In this document: in pieces, positions 54,458 to 63,580 of the stretch
Numbering within the stretch: position 1 is the first letter of the stretch
How the letters are laid out: each line of letters opens with the position of its first letter
DNA from: Deltaproteobacteria bacterium
Lineage (GTDB): Bacteria; Bdellovibrionota_B; Oligoflexia; Oligoflexales; Bog-1112
Direction of reading: 5' to 3'
NCBI GenBank assembly: GCA_020635195.1
Contig: JACKAG010000005.1
Coordinates: 1 to 64,000, forward strand
Length of the DNA: 64,000 bases
The notes under the pieces: model-generated
Database searches by the model: none
What the model saw: only the letters and a program-made list of their open reading frames with translations
What the model was told of the DNA's origin: nothing
Position numbers and translations under genes: made by a program

Positions 54458-56938
54458 ATGAGTTTTAAAATCAGTAATTTAAGTTTAAGAGTTAAGTTAA
54501 TTGCGCTCTTCATTCTGACATCTTTGCTGCCGATTTCGGTATCGAGCTGGATCACATGGAGCAACAATACCTCAACACTGTTAGAAGAAACAGAAAACAA
54601 CTTAAAGACTTTCCTTGAAATAAAAGGGAAAAGTCTCGAAGATGCCATTCAGACGATGCGAAGTCAGGTAAAAACACTTGCAAAAAACAGAACCACTGTT
54701 GAAGCTATGGCAAATTTTTCTGAAGCATTCAATAAATACCCAGATGAAATATCTAATAAACCAAGCCGGGAAGATATTCTTCAATCGCTGACATCATATT
54801 ATCAGAGCGAATTTGGCAATGAATTTAAGAACCGAAACGGCGGAATTTCAACAGATAGTCTTGTTAATCTGGCACAGTTAAAAGATCCTTCTCTCTACCT
54901 ACAATATAGCTATATTTCTGAAAATAAAAATCCACTTGGATCAAAAGATACACTTAAGTTTTCTCCTGATGGTTCCAGCTGGAGCAACTTTCATAAAGAA
55001 TACCACTCAACTTTTGTTAATTTTCTTTATGAATTTGGATATTATGATGTTTTTCTTATCGAACCTGAAAATGCAACCATCGTCTATACTGTATTTAAAG
55101 AACTTGATTTTGCAACCTCATTAAAAAATGGTCCTTATTCTAATACAAAATTTGCTGAAATTGCAAAAGCTGCATTAAATGCAACATCTGATAATTCATT
55201 TATCACGGATCTTGAAACCTATTACCCTTCATACAATGATCCTGCCGGATTTATCGGAGCACCTATTATTAAAGATGGAAAAACAATAGGAGCTCTGGTT
55301 TTCCAGATACCTGTAGCCAAGCTTGATGCTATACTCACCAGTGACAAAAAGTGGAAAGATGTCGGAGGAGGAGAGACCGGAGAAACCTATATCCTTGGAA
55401 AAGATCAATATATGAGGAGCACATCCCGTCTTCTGATCGAAAACAAAGAGGATTATTTTTCAAAAATTGAAAAAGATTCTTTCCCCGAAGAACGATTAAA
55501 CTACATAAAAGCAAAAGGCACAACAACTCTGATGCAACGTGTTAATTCCGAATCCGCTCAGAAAGCAATTTCTGGTAAAAGTGGTTTTACATCAGCCATC
55601 AACTACCTGGGAAATTCTGTTCTGAGTGCATACAGACCTTTAAACATCAAAGGTGTTGACTGGTTTATTATCTCAGAAATGACAGAAGAAGAAGCCCTGA
55701 TCCCGGTTTCAAATCTGACACGTCTCTTACTTATCGTTAATCTTGCTGCAATCATCATTATTGCCTTAATTTCATTTATTTTCGCAACAACAATGACAAA
55801 AAACATTGTCCGGTCAGTTTCAGGGCTTGACCGATCTGCAACAGAAACCCTGACCAGTAGTTCTAATGTCCGCTCCGCGTCCGCCGTGGTTTCCTCTTCA
55901 GTCACCGAGCAGGCATCTGCCATTCAGGAAACGGTCTCAACATTGAATGAGATCAGGGCCATGAGCCAGAAAAGTTTAGAATTCTCTGAAAAATCATCAG
56001 AAAAAGCAGACTCCTCTATGAGAATCGCAAAGGAAGGTGAACAGGTCGTAGCAGAGATGGAACAGTCTATGGCGGATATCTCAGACAGCAACGATAAAAT
56101 CATGCAAGCTGTTTCAGACAGCAATAAAGAAATTCAGAGCATTGTTGAAGTTATCAACAGCATTGCAGAAAAAACAAATGTTATCAACGACATTGTTTTT
56201 CAGACCAAACTTCTCTCATTTAATGCCTCTGTCGAAGCCGCAAGAGCTGGCGAACACGGAAAGGGCTTTGCTGTCGTCGCTGAAGAGGTCGGTAATCTTG
56301 CTCAGATGAGTGGTAACGCAGCCAAAGAAATCAGCGAAATGTTAAATGACAGCGTCAAAAAAGTAGAGAGCATTGTAACAAACACATCCAGTCAGGTCGC
56401 AGGACTTATCGAAGTCGGAACCTCCAAGGTATCGAGAGGAACTGAAATTGCAAACCGTTGCAGGGAAGTTCTGTCAAATGTTGTCTCGGATATTTCGAAT
56501 GTCACAACCATGATGAGCGAAATCAACAGTGGTGCCAGAGAGATCTCTGAGGGTGTTTCCAATATCTCTACCGCAATGAATCAGCTGGACAAGTCGACCC
56601 ATGCAAATTCTGATATATCTCATAAAACATCTGGCTATGCGAAGAGTCTTGCCGATCAGGCGAACCATCTTGCTGACATTGTCTACCAACTCAGAAAAGT
56701 TGTATTAGGAAAAAGCAGTGAATCTGACAGAAAGGATGTGAGAAGCGGACAAAAAGAGGAAGAAGATATCGCAAATTCAGCAGATCTGAACGAACGAAAG
56801 CGCTCTGCAAGAAGCCCGCAAAGAGACTATAATCCGGTCGTTCCCATCAAAGAGGACAGGAAGGACAAAATTGGAGGCATTGGCGAGTCCTCTGTCATCC
56901 CAAGTGCTTCCGATGATGGTTTCAAAGAAGTCAGCTAA
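54458..56938 (+). CDS. methyl-accepting chemotaxis transducer with periplasmic sensor domain
   Basis: The 826-residue receptor has a first membrane segment at about 12-33 and a large periplasmic domain (about 35-425), probably dCache-like (GETGETYILGKDQYMRSTSR resembles the membrane-distal/proximal Cache motifs). A second membrane segment follows (LLLIVNLAAIIIIALISFIF). There is no clear HAMP; a coiled coil leads straight on. The signalling tip is NVINDIVFQTKLLSFNASVE then AARAGEHGKGFAVVAEEVG. The C-terminal ~90 residues are charged and disordered, with no NWETF-type tether. It lies between cheW and the CheR-CheB gene. Ligand unknown. Confidence 0.94.
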   Translation: MSFKISNLSLRVKLIALFILTSLLPISVSSWITWSNNTSTLLEETENNLKTFLEIKGKSLEDAIQTMRSQVKTLAKNRTTVEAMANFSEAFNKYPDEISNKPSREDILQSLTSYYQSEFGNEFKNRNGGISTDSLVNLAQLKDPSLYLQYSYISENKNPLGSKDTLKFSPDGSSWSNFHKEYHSTFVNFLYEFGYYDVFLIEPENATIVYTVFKELDFATSLKNGPYSNTKFAEIAKAALNATSDNSFITDLETYYPSYNDPAGFIGAPIIKDGKTIGALVFQIPVAKLDAILTSDKKWKDVGGGETGETYILGKDQYMRSTSRLLIENKEDYFSKIEKDSFPEERLNYIKAKGTTTLMQRVNSESAQKAISGKSGFTSAINYLGNSVLSAYRPLNIKGVDWFIISEMTEEEALIPVSNLTRLLLIVNLAAIIIIALISFIFATTMTKNIVRSVSGLDRSATETLTSSSNVRSASAVVSSSVTEQASAIQETVSTLNEIRAMSQKSLEFSEKSSEKADSSMRIAKEGEQVVAEMEQSMADISDSNDKIMQAVSDSNKEIQSIVEVINSIAEKTNVINDIVFQTKLLSFNASVEAARAGEHGKGFAVVAEEVGNLAQMSGNAAKEISEMLNDSVKKVESIVTNTSSQVAGLIEVGTSKVSRGTEIANRCREVLSNVVSDISNVTTMMSEINSGAREISEGVSNISTAMNQLDKSTHANSDISHKTSGYAKSLADQANHLADIVYQLRKVVLGKSSESDRKDVRSGQKEEEDIANSADLNERKRSARSPQRDYNPVVPIKEDRKDKIGGIGESSVIPSASDDGFKEVS

Positions 56939-56947
56939 AAGAGAGCT

Positions 56948-59230
56948 ATGAATCAGACATATTCTCAGGATTCATTTCTGAGTTTTATTGAAAATATTTT
57001 TACAAGTTCGACTGGCATCACATTTGATCATGACCAGCGAAACATTATTTTATTAAAAATCGAAAAACACATCAGAAGTCTCGGGCTACCCTCTTTTCAG
57101 GAATATGAAAAATATTTCCTGAAACATCCGGAACAGGAAAAAGAATCCCTTATTTCTATCCTGACTGTTCACCATACTTCTTTTTTCAGAAATATCAGTC
57201 ATTTCAACTACATCGAACAGAACATCCACGACATGGTACGCGCCATTATGAAATCAGGCCGATCTGAACTCTCTGTCTGGTCCTCTGCATGTAGCTTTGG
57301 GCACGAAGTGTATTCTCTCGCTCTGCTTCTGGATTACCACCTTCGCAGATACCATGATACGTTCACCTTTCGGATACTGGGATCTGATGTCGATACACTC
57401 AGTCTGAAAATCGCTCAAAATGGCGTTTACCGTACCGTTCAGGCAGAAAAAATACCAGGACAATATCATCAGAATCATATTATCTATGGAACAGGAAATG
57501 CTAAAGGCTATATAAAGATATCAGATAAACTAAAGAGAAAATGTCATTTTAAAAAACATAATCTGATTTCAGATTCAATGCATGATATGTTTGATCTGAT
57601 ATTTTGCAGAAATGTACTGATTTATTTCTCCGAATCCATGCAGCAGGAAGCCATCTCAAAAATGGCGAAAAATCTATATCCAAATGGCATAATTATTCTT
57701 GGCTCTTCAGAATCACTGTTTAAATATCCGGATATGCTCGAATCCATCGGGGATTCCAAATATAAAATAAGGGACAACAAAACAAAATCATTAAACGAAC
57801 ATGAGCACAAAAAAAATCCAAACGTGTATAAGCTGATATCCGGATCTCAGCCATCATCTTTCATCAATCAGGACACCAGTTATATTGCTGTCCTGTGCAA
57901 ACATAAAGAAAGAATGCTTTTATTCAGAGTGCATGATATCCCTTCTGTTTCATACGACATAAAAAAAGCGATCAAAAATCATTCTTTTGAAAACTACTCC
58001 GTCAGATATATCGCTCTGGAGCGTGAAGAAAAAGAACTCCGTAAAAAACTGCTTCTGTCTTTCGATCAGACCACAGGAGTGAGCGTCAACAGACGATTTG
58101 ACCTTAATGTCTCAGGACGAATCTTTCGCACCCATTCTCTTATCCAGGAAAACAATCAGATAAAACAAAATATAAAAGAAAAACAAGAGATCATAACAAC
58201 AACACAAGAAAGAAAAATAAGAGTCCTCGTGGTCGATGATTCAAAAACCAATCAGCTCATTATGAAAAAACTGCTTCCTGAAATGCCAGGGATCGAATGG
58301 GTTGGAGAGGTGCTTGATCCGAGAGACTTTTCCAGAATATCTCAGGAATTAAAGCCTGATGTCATCACACTCGACATGAACATGCCCCACATGAATGGAT
58401 GTGATATTTTACGCCAGATGAAACAGTCCGTATGGATACCGGCAATTATTGTCAGTTCACTTGGGATGGAAGAAGGCTCTGCCGTCTTTGAAGCCCTGGA
58501 ACTTGGGGCATTCGATTATATTCAGAAACCTGAGAAAGAAAACCTGGTCAGTTTTTCCAGGCTCCTTGAAGAAAAAATACGCTTTGCAAGTCAGCATAAC
58601 CGCAGAAGCAAAAAGCAACACAACACAACACAATTATCCCGGACAAAAATCGACCTGAAAAAAATCATCGCGATCGGATCATCAACTGGTGGCCCAACTG
58701 CACTCAAAGAACTTCTGAGCTCTTTGACAGGCGAGATTCCCCCCATTGTCATTGTCCAGCATATCCCGCCAGAATTCTCAAGAGTTCTTGCAGAACGCTT
58801 CAATCACCTCTTCCCTTTTACCGTCCGGGAAGCCACAGACGGCGATGTCCTGGCAGCTAACAACGTTTATATAGCCCCCGGGGGAAGGCAAATGTATGTG
58901 ACCTGCGGGACGAGTGGAAAGATTTTTTTAAAAGTAAAGCATGATCCACCTTATGGCGGATTCTGTCCTTCCGTTGACGTTCTGTTCAGCTCAGTCGCAG
59001 ACTGCCTTGGAAAAAAAGCTGTCGGTATCCTGCTGACAGGCATGGGTAGTGATGGAGCAGAGGGAATGGCTAAAATGAAAAGAAAGGGTGCCCTGACCAT
59101 TGCCCAAAGCGAAGAAAGCTGTGTCGTCTTCGGCATGCCAAAGGCGGCAATAGCACTAGGGGCTGCTGACAAAGTCTGTGATATAAGCGATATCATCCCC
59201 ACAATATCAAAACTTCAGTCCGGCAGCTAA
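56948..59230 (+). CDS. CheR-receiver-CheB fusion: receptor methyltransferase and methylesterase in one chain
   Basis: Residues ~10-285 are CheR: SAM-site VWSSACSFGHEVYSLALLL, GSDVDTLSLKIAQNGVY and FDLIFCRNVLIYF. Residues ~290-410 are unassigned; they could be a worn CheD-like domain, but its motifs are missing. Residues ~420-545 are a receiver with VLVVDDSKTNQ, Asp in VITLDMNMPHMNG and Lys in YIQKPEK. Residues ~570-760 are the CheB methylesterase with Ser579 (GSSTGG), His605 (VQHIPP) and Asp702 (GMGSDGAEGM). Methylation and demethylation of the receptor would thus be in one protein, with CheB activity controlled by CheA phosphate. It starts nine bases after the transducer gene. Confidence 0.94.
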   Translation: MNQTYSQDSFLSFIENIFTSSTGITFDHDQRNIILLKIEKHIRSLGLPSFQEYEKYFLKHPEQEKESLISILTVHHTSFFRNISHFNYIEQNIHDMVRAIMKSGRSELSVWSSACSFGHEVYSLALLLDYHLRRYHDTFTFRILGSDVDTLSLKIAQNGVYRTVQAEKIPGQYHQNHIIYGTGNAKGYIKISDKLKRKCHFKKHNLISDSMHDMFDLIFCRNVLIYFSESMQQEAISKMAKNLYPNGIIILGSSESLFKYPDMLESIGDSKYKIRDNKTKSLNEHEHKKNPNVYKLISGSQPSSFINQDTSYIAVLCKHKERMLLFRVHDIPSVSYDIKKAIKNHSFENYSVRYIALEREEKELRKKLLLSFDQTTGVSVNRRFDLNVSGRIFRTHSLIQENNQIKQNIKEKQEIITTTQERKIRVLVVDDSKTNQLIMKKLLPEMPGIEWVGEVLDPRDFSRISQELKPDVITLDMNMPHMNGCDILRQMKQSVWIPAIIVSSLGMEEGSAVFEALELGAFDYIQKPEKENLVSFSRLLEEKIRFASQHNRRSKKQHNTTQLSRTKIDLKKIIAIGSSTGGPTALKELLSSLTGEIPPIVIVQHIPPEFSRVLAERFNHLFPFTVREATDGDVLAANNVYIAPGGRQMYVTCGTSGKIFLKVKHDPPYGGFCPSVDVLFSSVADCLGKKAVGILLTGMGSDGAEGMAKMKRKGALTIAQSEESCVVFGMPKAAIALGAADKVCDISDIIPTISKLQSGS

Positions 59231-59240
59231 AAAGCGAGCT

Positions 59241-59618
59241 TCAATCCCCCCCGGAAGCAGAGAAGGCTCTTTCAAGGCTGGCTGCGCTAAATGCAGACAA
59301 CTTAACGACCTCAACCCTGTCCCCTGTCCTGACTGGCCGGAAAGCCTCATCGACCCGCAGCAAGCCAGAAGGGAGCACAACACCACTCCCTACCCAGGCA
59401 GAACCTTTGGCATCATAAACACTCACCTGTAAACCTGGTTTAAGTGACTGCGGAAGCCGGCAGAAACTCTTTTCCGCACCTGCTGAACTGTAACTTTTAC
59501 AGGACTGTACGCTAAAGGTTCTGCCCAGTGCCCTCTCACTTCCCAGAATCACAGAAAAAAATCCTGTGATAACGGATAATACAAGCATTAGCCCGGCTAA
59601 GTATGAACTCCTGTCCAT
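59241..59618 (-). CDS. small exported or membrane-anchored protein of unknown function
   Basis: Not recognised. The 125-residue product starts with a hydrophobic segment (LAGLMLVLSVITGFFSVILG) that is a signal peptide or anchor. It has two cysteines (QSCKS, SFCRL) and a C-terminal beta-like region, SLKPGLQVSVYDAKGSAWVG to RTGDRVEVVKL, with repeated Gly-Asp turns as in SH3-like or SAF-like folds. AAGGGGG precedes the start closely. It converges on the chemosensory operon. Confidence 0.55.
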   Translation of the reverse strand: MDRSSYLAGLMLVLSVITGFFSVILGSERALGRTFSVQSCKSYSSAGAEKSFCRLPQSLKPGLQVSVYDAKGSAWVGSGVVLPSGLLRVDEAFRPVRTGDRVEVVKLSAFSAASLERAFSASGGD

Positions 59619-59987
59619 GATGCCCCCTTCTCAGACAGATTTCGTATATGCTCTCTTTTTACTCTTACTTGAGTCATCTGGGCTTATATGTATGCAAGGA
59701 CCGGACCATGCGGCGCTCACATTTTTTTTACAGAATTATCATCCGCTTATTCAGAAAAAACATCACAAGAGCCTGACAAAATCTGAACAACTGTCAGATT
59801 TGCAGCCAATAAGGAGAGAGAAGCACAAAATGAAAAGAAAACGGCAATTTAAGAAAAAGGTCAATAAAAGGTGCCATCAGGCTATACAGCCTGATATAAT
59901 CAAACAGACAAGCCATTCACAAGAGGGAAAAGTCAGTCCTTGCCCCCCGGCTCCGGAGCTCTCTTTAATTCCGGAACCGAAGCAGAA
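59619..59987. other. gene-free region between the 125-residue protein gene and the IHF/HU gene
   Basis: A plus-strand frame (59566-60171) runs through here but overlaps two real minus-strand genes and has basic, low-complexity content, so it was not accepted. The region holds the IHF/HU transcript end with its terminator hairpin (59876-59895), and otherwise nothing recognised. Confidence 0.5.
59859..59895 (-). terminator. intrinsic terminator of the IHF/HU gene
   Basis: ATCAGGCT (59876-59883) and AGCCTGAT (59888-59895) form a perfect eight-base-pair stem with a four-base loop. On the minus strand it is followed by GGCACCTTTTATTGACCTTTTT. It lies about 90 bases after the stop codon. Confidence 0.7.
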
Positions 59988-60281
59988 TCAGCCTTTTTTA
60001 CTGAAACCTGAATCGACCCGCTGCCTTAACTCCGTTCCGGTACGCCAGACAGGAAGTCTCTTAGGAGGAACCATAACCTCTGCCCCGGTCTTTGGGTTTC
60101 TGCCGGTGTATGCCTTATATTCCTTTACAGAAAAGGCACCAAACCCCCGGATTTCTACCCGACCACCCTGACAAAGAGCATTGGTAATGCTTCCGAAGAA
60201 TACATCTATCAGCTCTTCTGCCTTGAACAGGGTGATCCCGGCCCGCTCTGCCACTCTTTCGATCAGCTCCGACTTAACCAT
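59988..60281 (-). CDS. ihfB: integration host factor/HU family DNA-bending protein (IHF beta-like)
   Basis: The 97-residue protein has the complete IHF/HU fold. The beta-arm region reads RGFGAFSVKEYKAYTGRNPKTG, shown in two parts: RGFGAFSVKEYKAY and TGRNPKTGAEVMVPPKRLPVW. The intercalating Pro-containing arm tip (RNPKTG) is intact, and the start VKSELIERVAERAG fits the family. The replacement-type PPKRLPVWRTGTELRQRV is closest to the beta subunit of IHF, but HU or IHF-alpha cannot be fully excluded. It bends DNA for transcription, replication and recombination. A terminator follows. Confidence 0.9.
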   Translation of the reverse strand: MVKSELIERVAERAGITLFKAEELIDVFFGSITNALCQGGRVEIRGFGAFSVKEYKAYTGRNPKTGAEVMVPPKRLPVWRTGTELRQRVDSGFSKKG

Positions 60282-60507
60282 GATCTTTTATGCTCCCAGC
60301 TAATGTATACCACCGACTATTTTAACCTTTTTGGACGACCAGAGATAGTTTCTGATCTTTGATCTCTTCCGGAACCATTCATCACGGTTCACTTTTCATC
60401 CTCTGAAGACAGAGATCAACAGCCCTTTAGTCCTCTGAAACCCTTCTCTATAACAGAAAAGTGAGCTGTCAGTGTCTGCCATCCATTCTGACTAAGTCAA
60501 CCTTTTT

Positions 60508-61647
60508 TCAGGATAACCGAGAACTTGTCCCGGGCAAACCAGAAGCTGTGACAACATTGCGCCTCAATGGAGCAGAGAAGATTGACTCCTGATGTTTAGC
60601 AGCCAGCTGTCCACAGGCAGCAGAAACCTCCATTCCCTTACTATAGCGCACCGGCGACGGGTAGCCCCTCGCAGACAGATAGGACTGAAAGTCTTCAATC
60701 TCCCGTAGAGCTGGCCGTTGATACTCCAGCCCCGGATGAGGGTTAAATGGAATCAGATTTACCTTTGCTCTCAACCCATGCAAAAACCGGACAAGCTCTT
60801 TTGCCTCACGGCGGGTCGCATTTTTGTCCCGGATCAGAATATATTCAATGGTGATTCTTTGTCCTGTCTGCTTTTGCCAGAAAAGCAGAGCCTCCTTCAG
60901 CTCTGCAAGAGGGTATTTACGGTTGACCGGCATCAGCTCAGTCCTCAGTTCATCCCTTGCCGCGTGCAAAGATACGGCCAGAGAGCAGAGAGACTTATCT
61001 GCCAGCCTCATGATTCCAGGGACAAGGCCAGAGGTCGAAACCGTCACCCTTCTGTAAGAAAGGCCAAAAGCGTCCGGAGAGGTCAGAAGCCGGACGGCAG
61101 CCAGAACAGAATCCGGGTTATCCAGAGGCTCCCCCATCCCCATAAACACAACATGGCTGATTCTTCTTTCTTCCGACTCCAGCAGCTGATTTGCCAGCAT
61201 AAACTGAGCTATAATTTCATCCGCTCTCAGATGCCGGAAAAAGCCCAGCTTCCCGGTCTGACAAAAACGGCAGGCCAGCTTACAGCCCACCTGACTGGAG
61301 ACACAAAGACTTGTCCGCCCTTCATATCTGAGAATGACAGCCTCAAACTGCATCCCTTTCGCATCCCGCAGCAATAGCTTGCTTGCACCATCTTCACTAT
61401 CCAGACGGCTGACGATCCCGGGCAGGCTCCAGTCAAAGCTATCCCTGAGCTGAGTCCGGAAAGATGCGGGCAGGTTACTCATCCGATCCGGATCACTGAT
61501 CCTTTTCTGGAATAGCCAGTCCACAAGCTGCCTGGCCCGAAATGCCGGCTGCCCCATTTCCCCGATCTGTCTGATCAGGGCATCCGGAGTCTGAGATAAA
61601 ATATGAGGCGTGGAGCCTTCCAGCTGCTCCTGCATTGCAGTGGTCAT
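60508..61647 (-). CDS. rlmN: 23S rRNA/tRNA adenosine-C2 methyltransferase RlmN
   Basis: RlmN is a radical SAM enzyme that methylates A2503 of 23S rRNA and A37 of some tRNAs. The 379-residue product has the cluster motif CKLACRFCQTG (CxxxCxxC), the GMGEP motif (FMGMGEPLDN), and the catalytic Cys near the C terminus in MEVSAACGQLA; the second catalytic Cys is within the usual QVGC stretch (SSQVGC). A TATAAT at 61665-61670 on the minus strand may be its promoter. It lies behind the hem genes on the same strand. Confidence 0.97.
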   Translation of the reverse strand: MTTAMQEQLEGSTPHILSQTPDALIRQIGEMGQPAFRARQLVDWLFQKRISDPDRMSNLPASFRTQLRDSFDWSLPGIVSRLDSEDGASKLLLRDAKGMQFEAVILRYEGRTSLCVSSQVGCKLACRFCQTGKLGFFRHLRADEIIAQFMLANQLLESEERRISHVVFMGMGEPLDNPDSVLAAVRLLTSPDAFGLSYRRVTVSTSGLVPGIMRLADKSLCSLAVSLHAARDELRTELMPVNRKYPLAELKEALLFWQKQTGQRITIEYILIRDKNATRREAKELVRFLHGLRAKVNLIPFNPHPGLEYQRPALREIEDFQSYLSARGYPSPVRYSKGMEVSAACGQLAAKHQESIFSAPLRRNVVTASGLPGTSSRLS

Positions 61648-61772
61648 CTGAAAAAAACCTTATTATTATAGTCAGTCTGAAAAAAGACAGAGAAATATAT
61701 CACCAATCCATATGGAAAATGCCATAGATGGTTCTGGGAAAACTAAGGTCGAACAATACCTGCGTCCCCTCT

Positions 61773-62555
61773 TTATGGCAACTGAAGAAGCTTTTTTGCT
61801 GTATTTTTAAGGTCTTCCATAGATGGCCGAGGGGTTCTGGTCACAGCCGAAAAATATTCCTGACACACATCTCCGGTCGAAGTTCCAATAGCAACCACAC
61901 GCCAGCTGCGCAGTTCACGGCCCACAAAATCCCAGTAACGGACAAAGCCCCGGACAGCAGACGGACTGGCAAAGCAGATGACCCCACTCCTGAAAATATC
62001 GGGACAGCGGCTGCGCTCTCCCTCGTCCAGGTCTCCACCCGACTCTCTCCAGCAGCCATTGCGGGTTTCATAGAGATTGACAACCAGAGTATCAAAACCA
62101 GCCCTGCGCAAAGATCCGCCAAGATCAAAAGCCCTGAGCCTTCCCCCCGGAAGAAAAAACCGCACATCCTGACCTCTGTACTGATCAGCCAGCCAGCCAG
62201 CAAGGTCTTTTGCTTTCTGCACTCCATCCGGAACGCTCGCTTCTACCTGAAAGTCCCCCAGCCTGAGGCTGGTTGCCGGTCCCACAGCATAACAGGCGGC
62301 AGAGTTCTGCACGATGGTCCGCACTCTCTTTAATGAATGAAAAAAACCAGCTCCGTGAGAACTTGTAAACACAGAAACAATCGGAATCGTCTGATCCGTC
62401 TGATAATAATCGGGCGGAATCTGACGATTGACATCCGATTCCGCAAGAGGACAGACTTTGACACAAGGAAGGCGCAAAACATGCTCCCTGCAATCTGCCA
62501 GAAGGATCTGATCCTGATGCCAGTCATCCGCGGAGCGGGTCCAGACCATCTTCAC
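61773..62555 (-). CDS. hemD: uroporphyrinogen-III synthase
   Basis: HemD closes hydroxymethylbilane with inversion of ring D to give uroporphyrinogen III. The 260-residue sequence is poorly conserved in general, as in the whole family. It shows the expected two-domain layout: an opening VWTRSADD strand, VSVFTSSHGAGFF, ACYAVGPATSLRL, and the second domain with FFLPGGRLRAFDL, VICFASPSAVRGF and VVAIGTSTGDVCQ. Its ATG overlaps the hemC stop by four bases (ATGA), which confirms the assignment by context. Confidence 0.93.
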   Translation of the reverse strand: MKMVWTRSADDWHQDQILLADCREHVLRLPCVKVCPLAESDVNRQIPPDYYQTDQTIPIVSVFTSSHGAGFFHSLKRVRTIVQNSAACYAVGPATSLRLGDFQVEASVPDGVQKAKDLAGWLADQYRGQDVRFFLPGGRLRAFDLGGSLRRAGFDTLVVNLYETRNGCWRESGGDLDEGERSRCPDIFRSGVICFASPSAVRGFVRYWDFVGRELRSWRVVAIGTSTGDVCQEYFSAVTRTPRPSMEDLKNTAKKLLQLP

Positions 62556-63580
62556 TCCTGTCCCCCTCTGCCCTGAAAAGACTGAGAAAATACAGGAGAT
62601 TTCTCCGCCAAAACCGAGTCCAGACCATCTTCACGCAAAAGACGCAGAACCCTCCTCCCCAGAGCAGCAGAATCTTCGCTTTCTGTCTGCGAAAGCCGGA
62701 TGCTGGCCCTGGCACTTTCTCCTTTTCCATTGAGAACAACCGCAGAAACGCCCACAGCAGCACCATCACACTCTTTCATATGTATCCCGACTGGCATGGT
62801 ACAGTCCCCTCCCAGCATCCTGAGCAGCTGGCGTTCAAAACGCACCTCCCGATGCGTCTTCTCGCAACAAAGGGACTCAAAGAACCCGCGGAGTTGATGA
62901 TTCTTTGTTGTTTCCAGAACCAGAGCTCCCTGAGACGGACTTGGAACAAACCAGTCCGGACGAAGCAGATGGACATCCAGATCCGCAGCAAGTTCTGTCA
63001 GACGCTCCAGCGAAGCTGCAGCCAGTATCAACCCATCCCAGCTACTTTCACGAAGCTTTCTGATCCTGGTATCCACATTTCCCCGCAAAGGAAAGACCAC
63101 AACATCATCGGATGCCTCCCTCAAAAGGCACGCCCTTCTGAGGCTCCCGGTCGCAATTTTCATACCTTTCCGGCTCAGAATATCCTCAGGACCGACCTCT
63201 GCCCCCTTCCCGAACATCCCCTTCCGCTCCGGATGCAGAACCAGCACATCACCCGCAGCATGTCGCGGCAGGACGGCTGACAGACAAAAAGGCTCCGGAG
63301 TTTCAACAGGCAGATCCTTCAGACTATGCACAGCAAGATCAGCCTCTCCCCGAAGGAGGATGTCTTCAATTTCACGGATAAAGACCCCTTTTCCACCGAT
63401 CTCATGAAGAAAACGATTCTGAACCCGATCTCCCGTAGTTTTTACCTCGACAATCCGGCCAGAATAGCCAGCTTCCTCCAGAAGAGTCCGGACGTATTCT
63501 GCCTGCCAGAGGGCCAGCCTGCTTCCCCTGCTGGCAATCTGCAGGGGACGGTTTACAGGCGAATAATCTGACTGTTGCAT
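62552..63580 (-). CDS. hemC: porphobilinogen deaminase (hydroxymethylbilane synthase)
   Basis: HemC joins four porphobilinogens into hydroxymethylbilane on its own dipyrromethane cofactor. The 342-residue product has ASRGSRLALWQAEYV at the start, VHSLKDLPVE, the Arg-rich GSLRRACLLRE, and the cofactor-binding Cys in GGDCTMPVG. It sits between hemA (28-base overlap at its 5' end) and hemD (four-base overlap), so the three are translated as an operon. Confidence 0.97.
   Translation of the reverse strand: MQQSDYSPVNRPLQIASRGSRLALWQAEYVRTLLEEAGYSGRIVEVKTTGDRVQNRFLHEIGGKGVFIREIEDILLRGEADLAVHSLKDLPVETPEPFCLSAVLPRHAAGDVLVLHPERKGMFGKGAEVGPEDILSRKGMKIATGSLRRACLLREASDDVVVFPLRGNVDTRIRKLRESSWDGLILAAASLERLTELAADLDVHLLRPDWFVPSPSQGALVLETTKNHQLRGFFESLCCEKTHREVRFERQLLRMLGGDCTMPVGIHMKECDGAAVGVSAVVLNGKGESARASIRLSQTESEDSAALGRRVLRLLREDGLDSVLAEKSPVFSQSFQGRGGQE

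Noticed and set aside
57800..58160. CheD domain between the CheR and receiver parts of the fusion
   Set aside because: The position would fit, but the conserved GSC and GG motifs and the active-site Cys/His are not present, so it is left unassigned.
59566..60171. Plus-strand frame of 201 codons across the gap before the IHF/HU gene
   Set aside because: It overlaps two well-supported minus-strand genes and covers the IHF/HU terminator; composition is Pro/Ser/Lys-rich without any family pattern.
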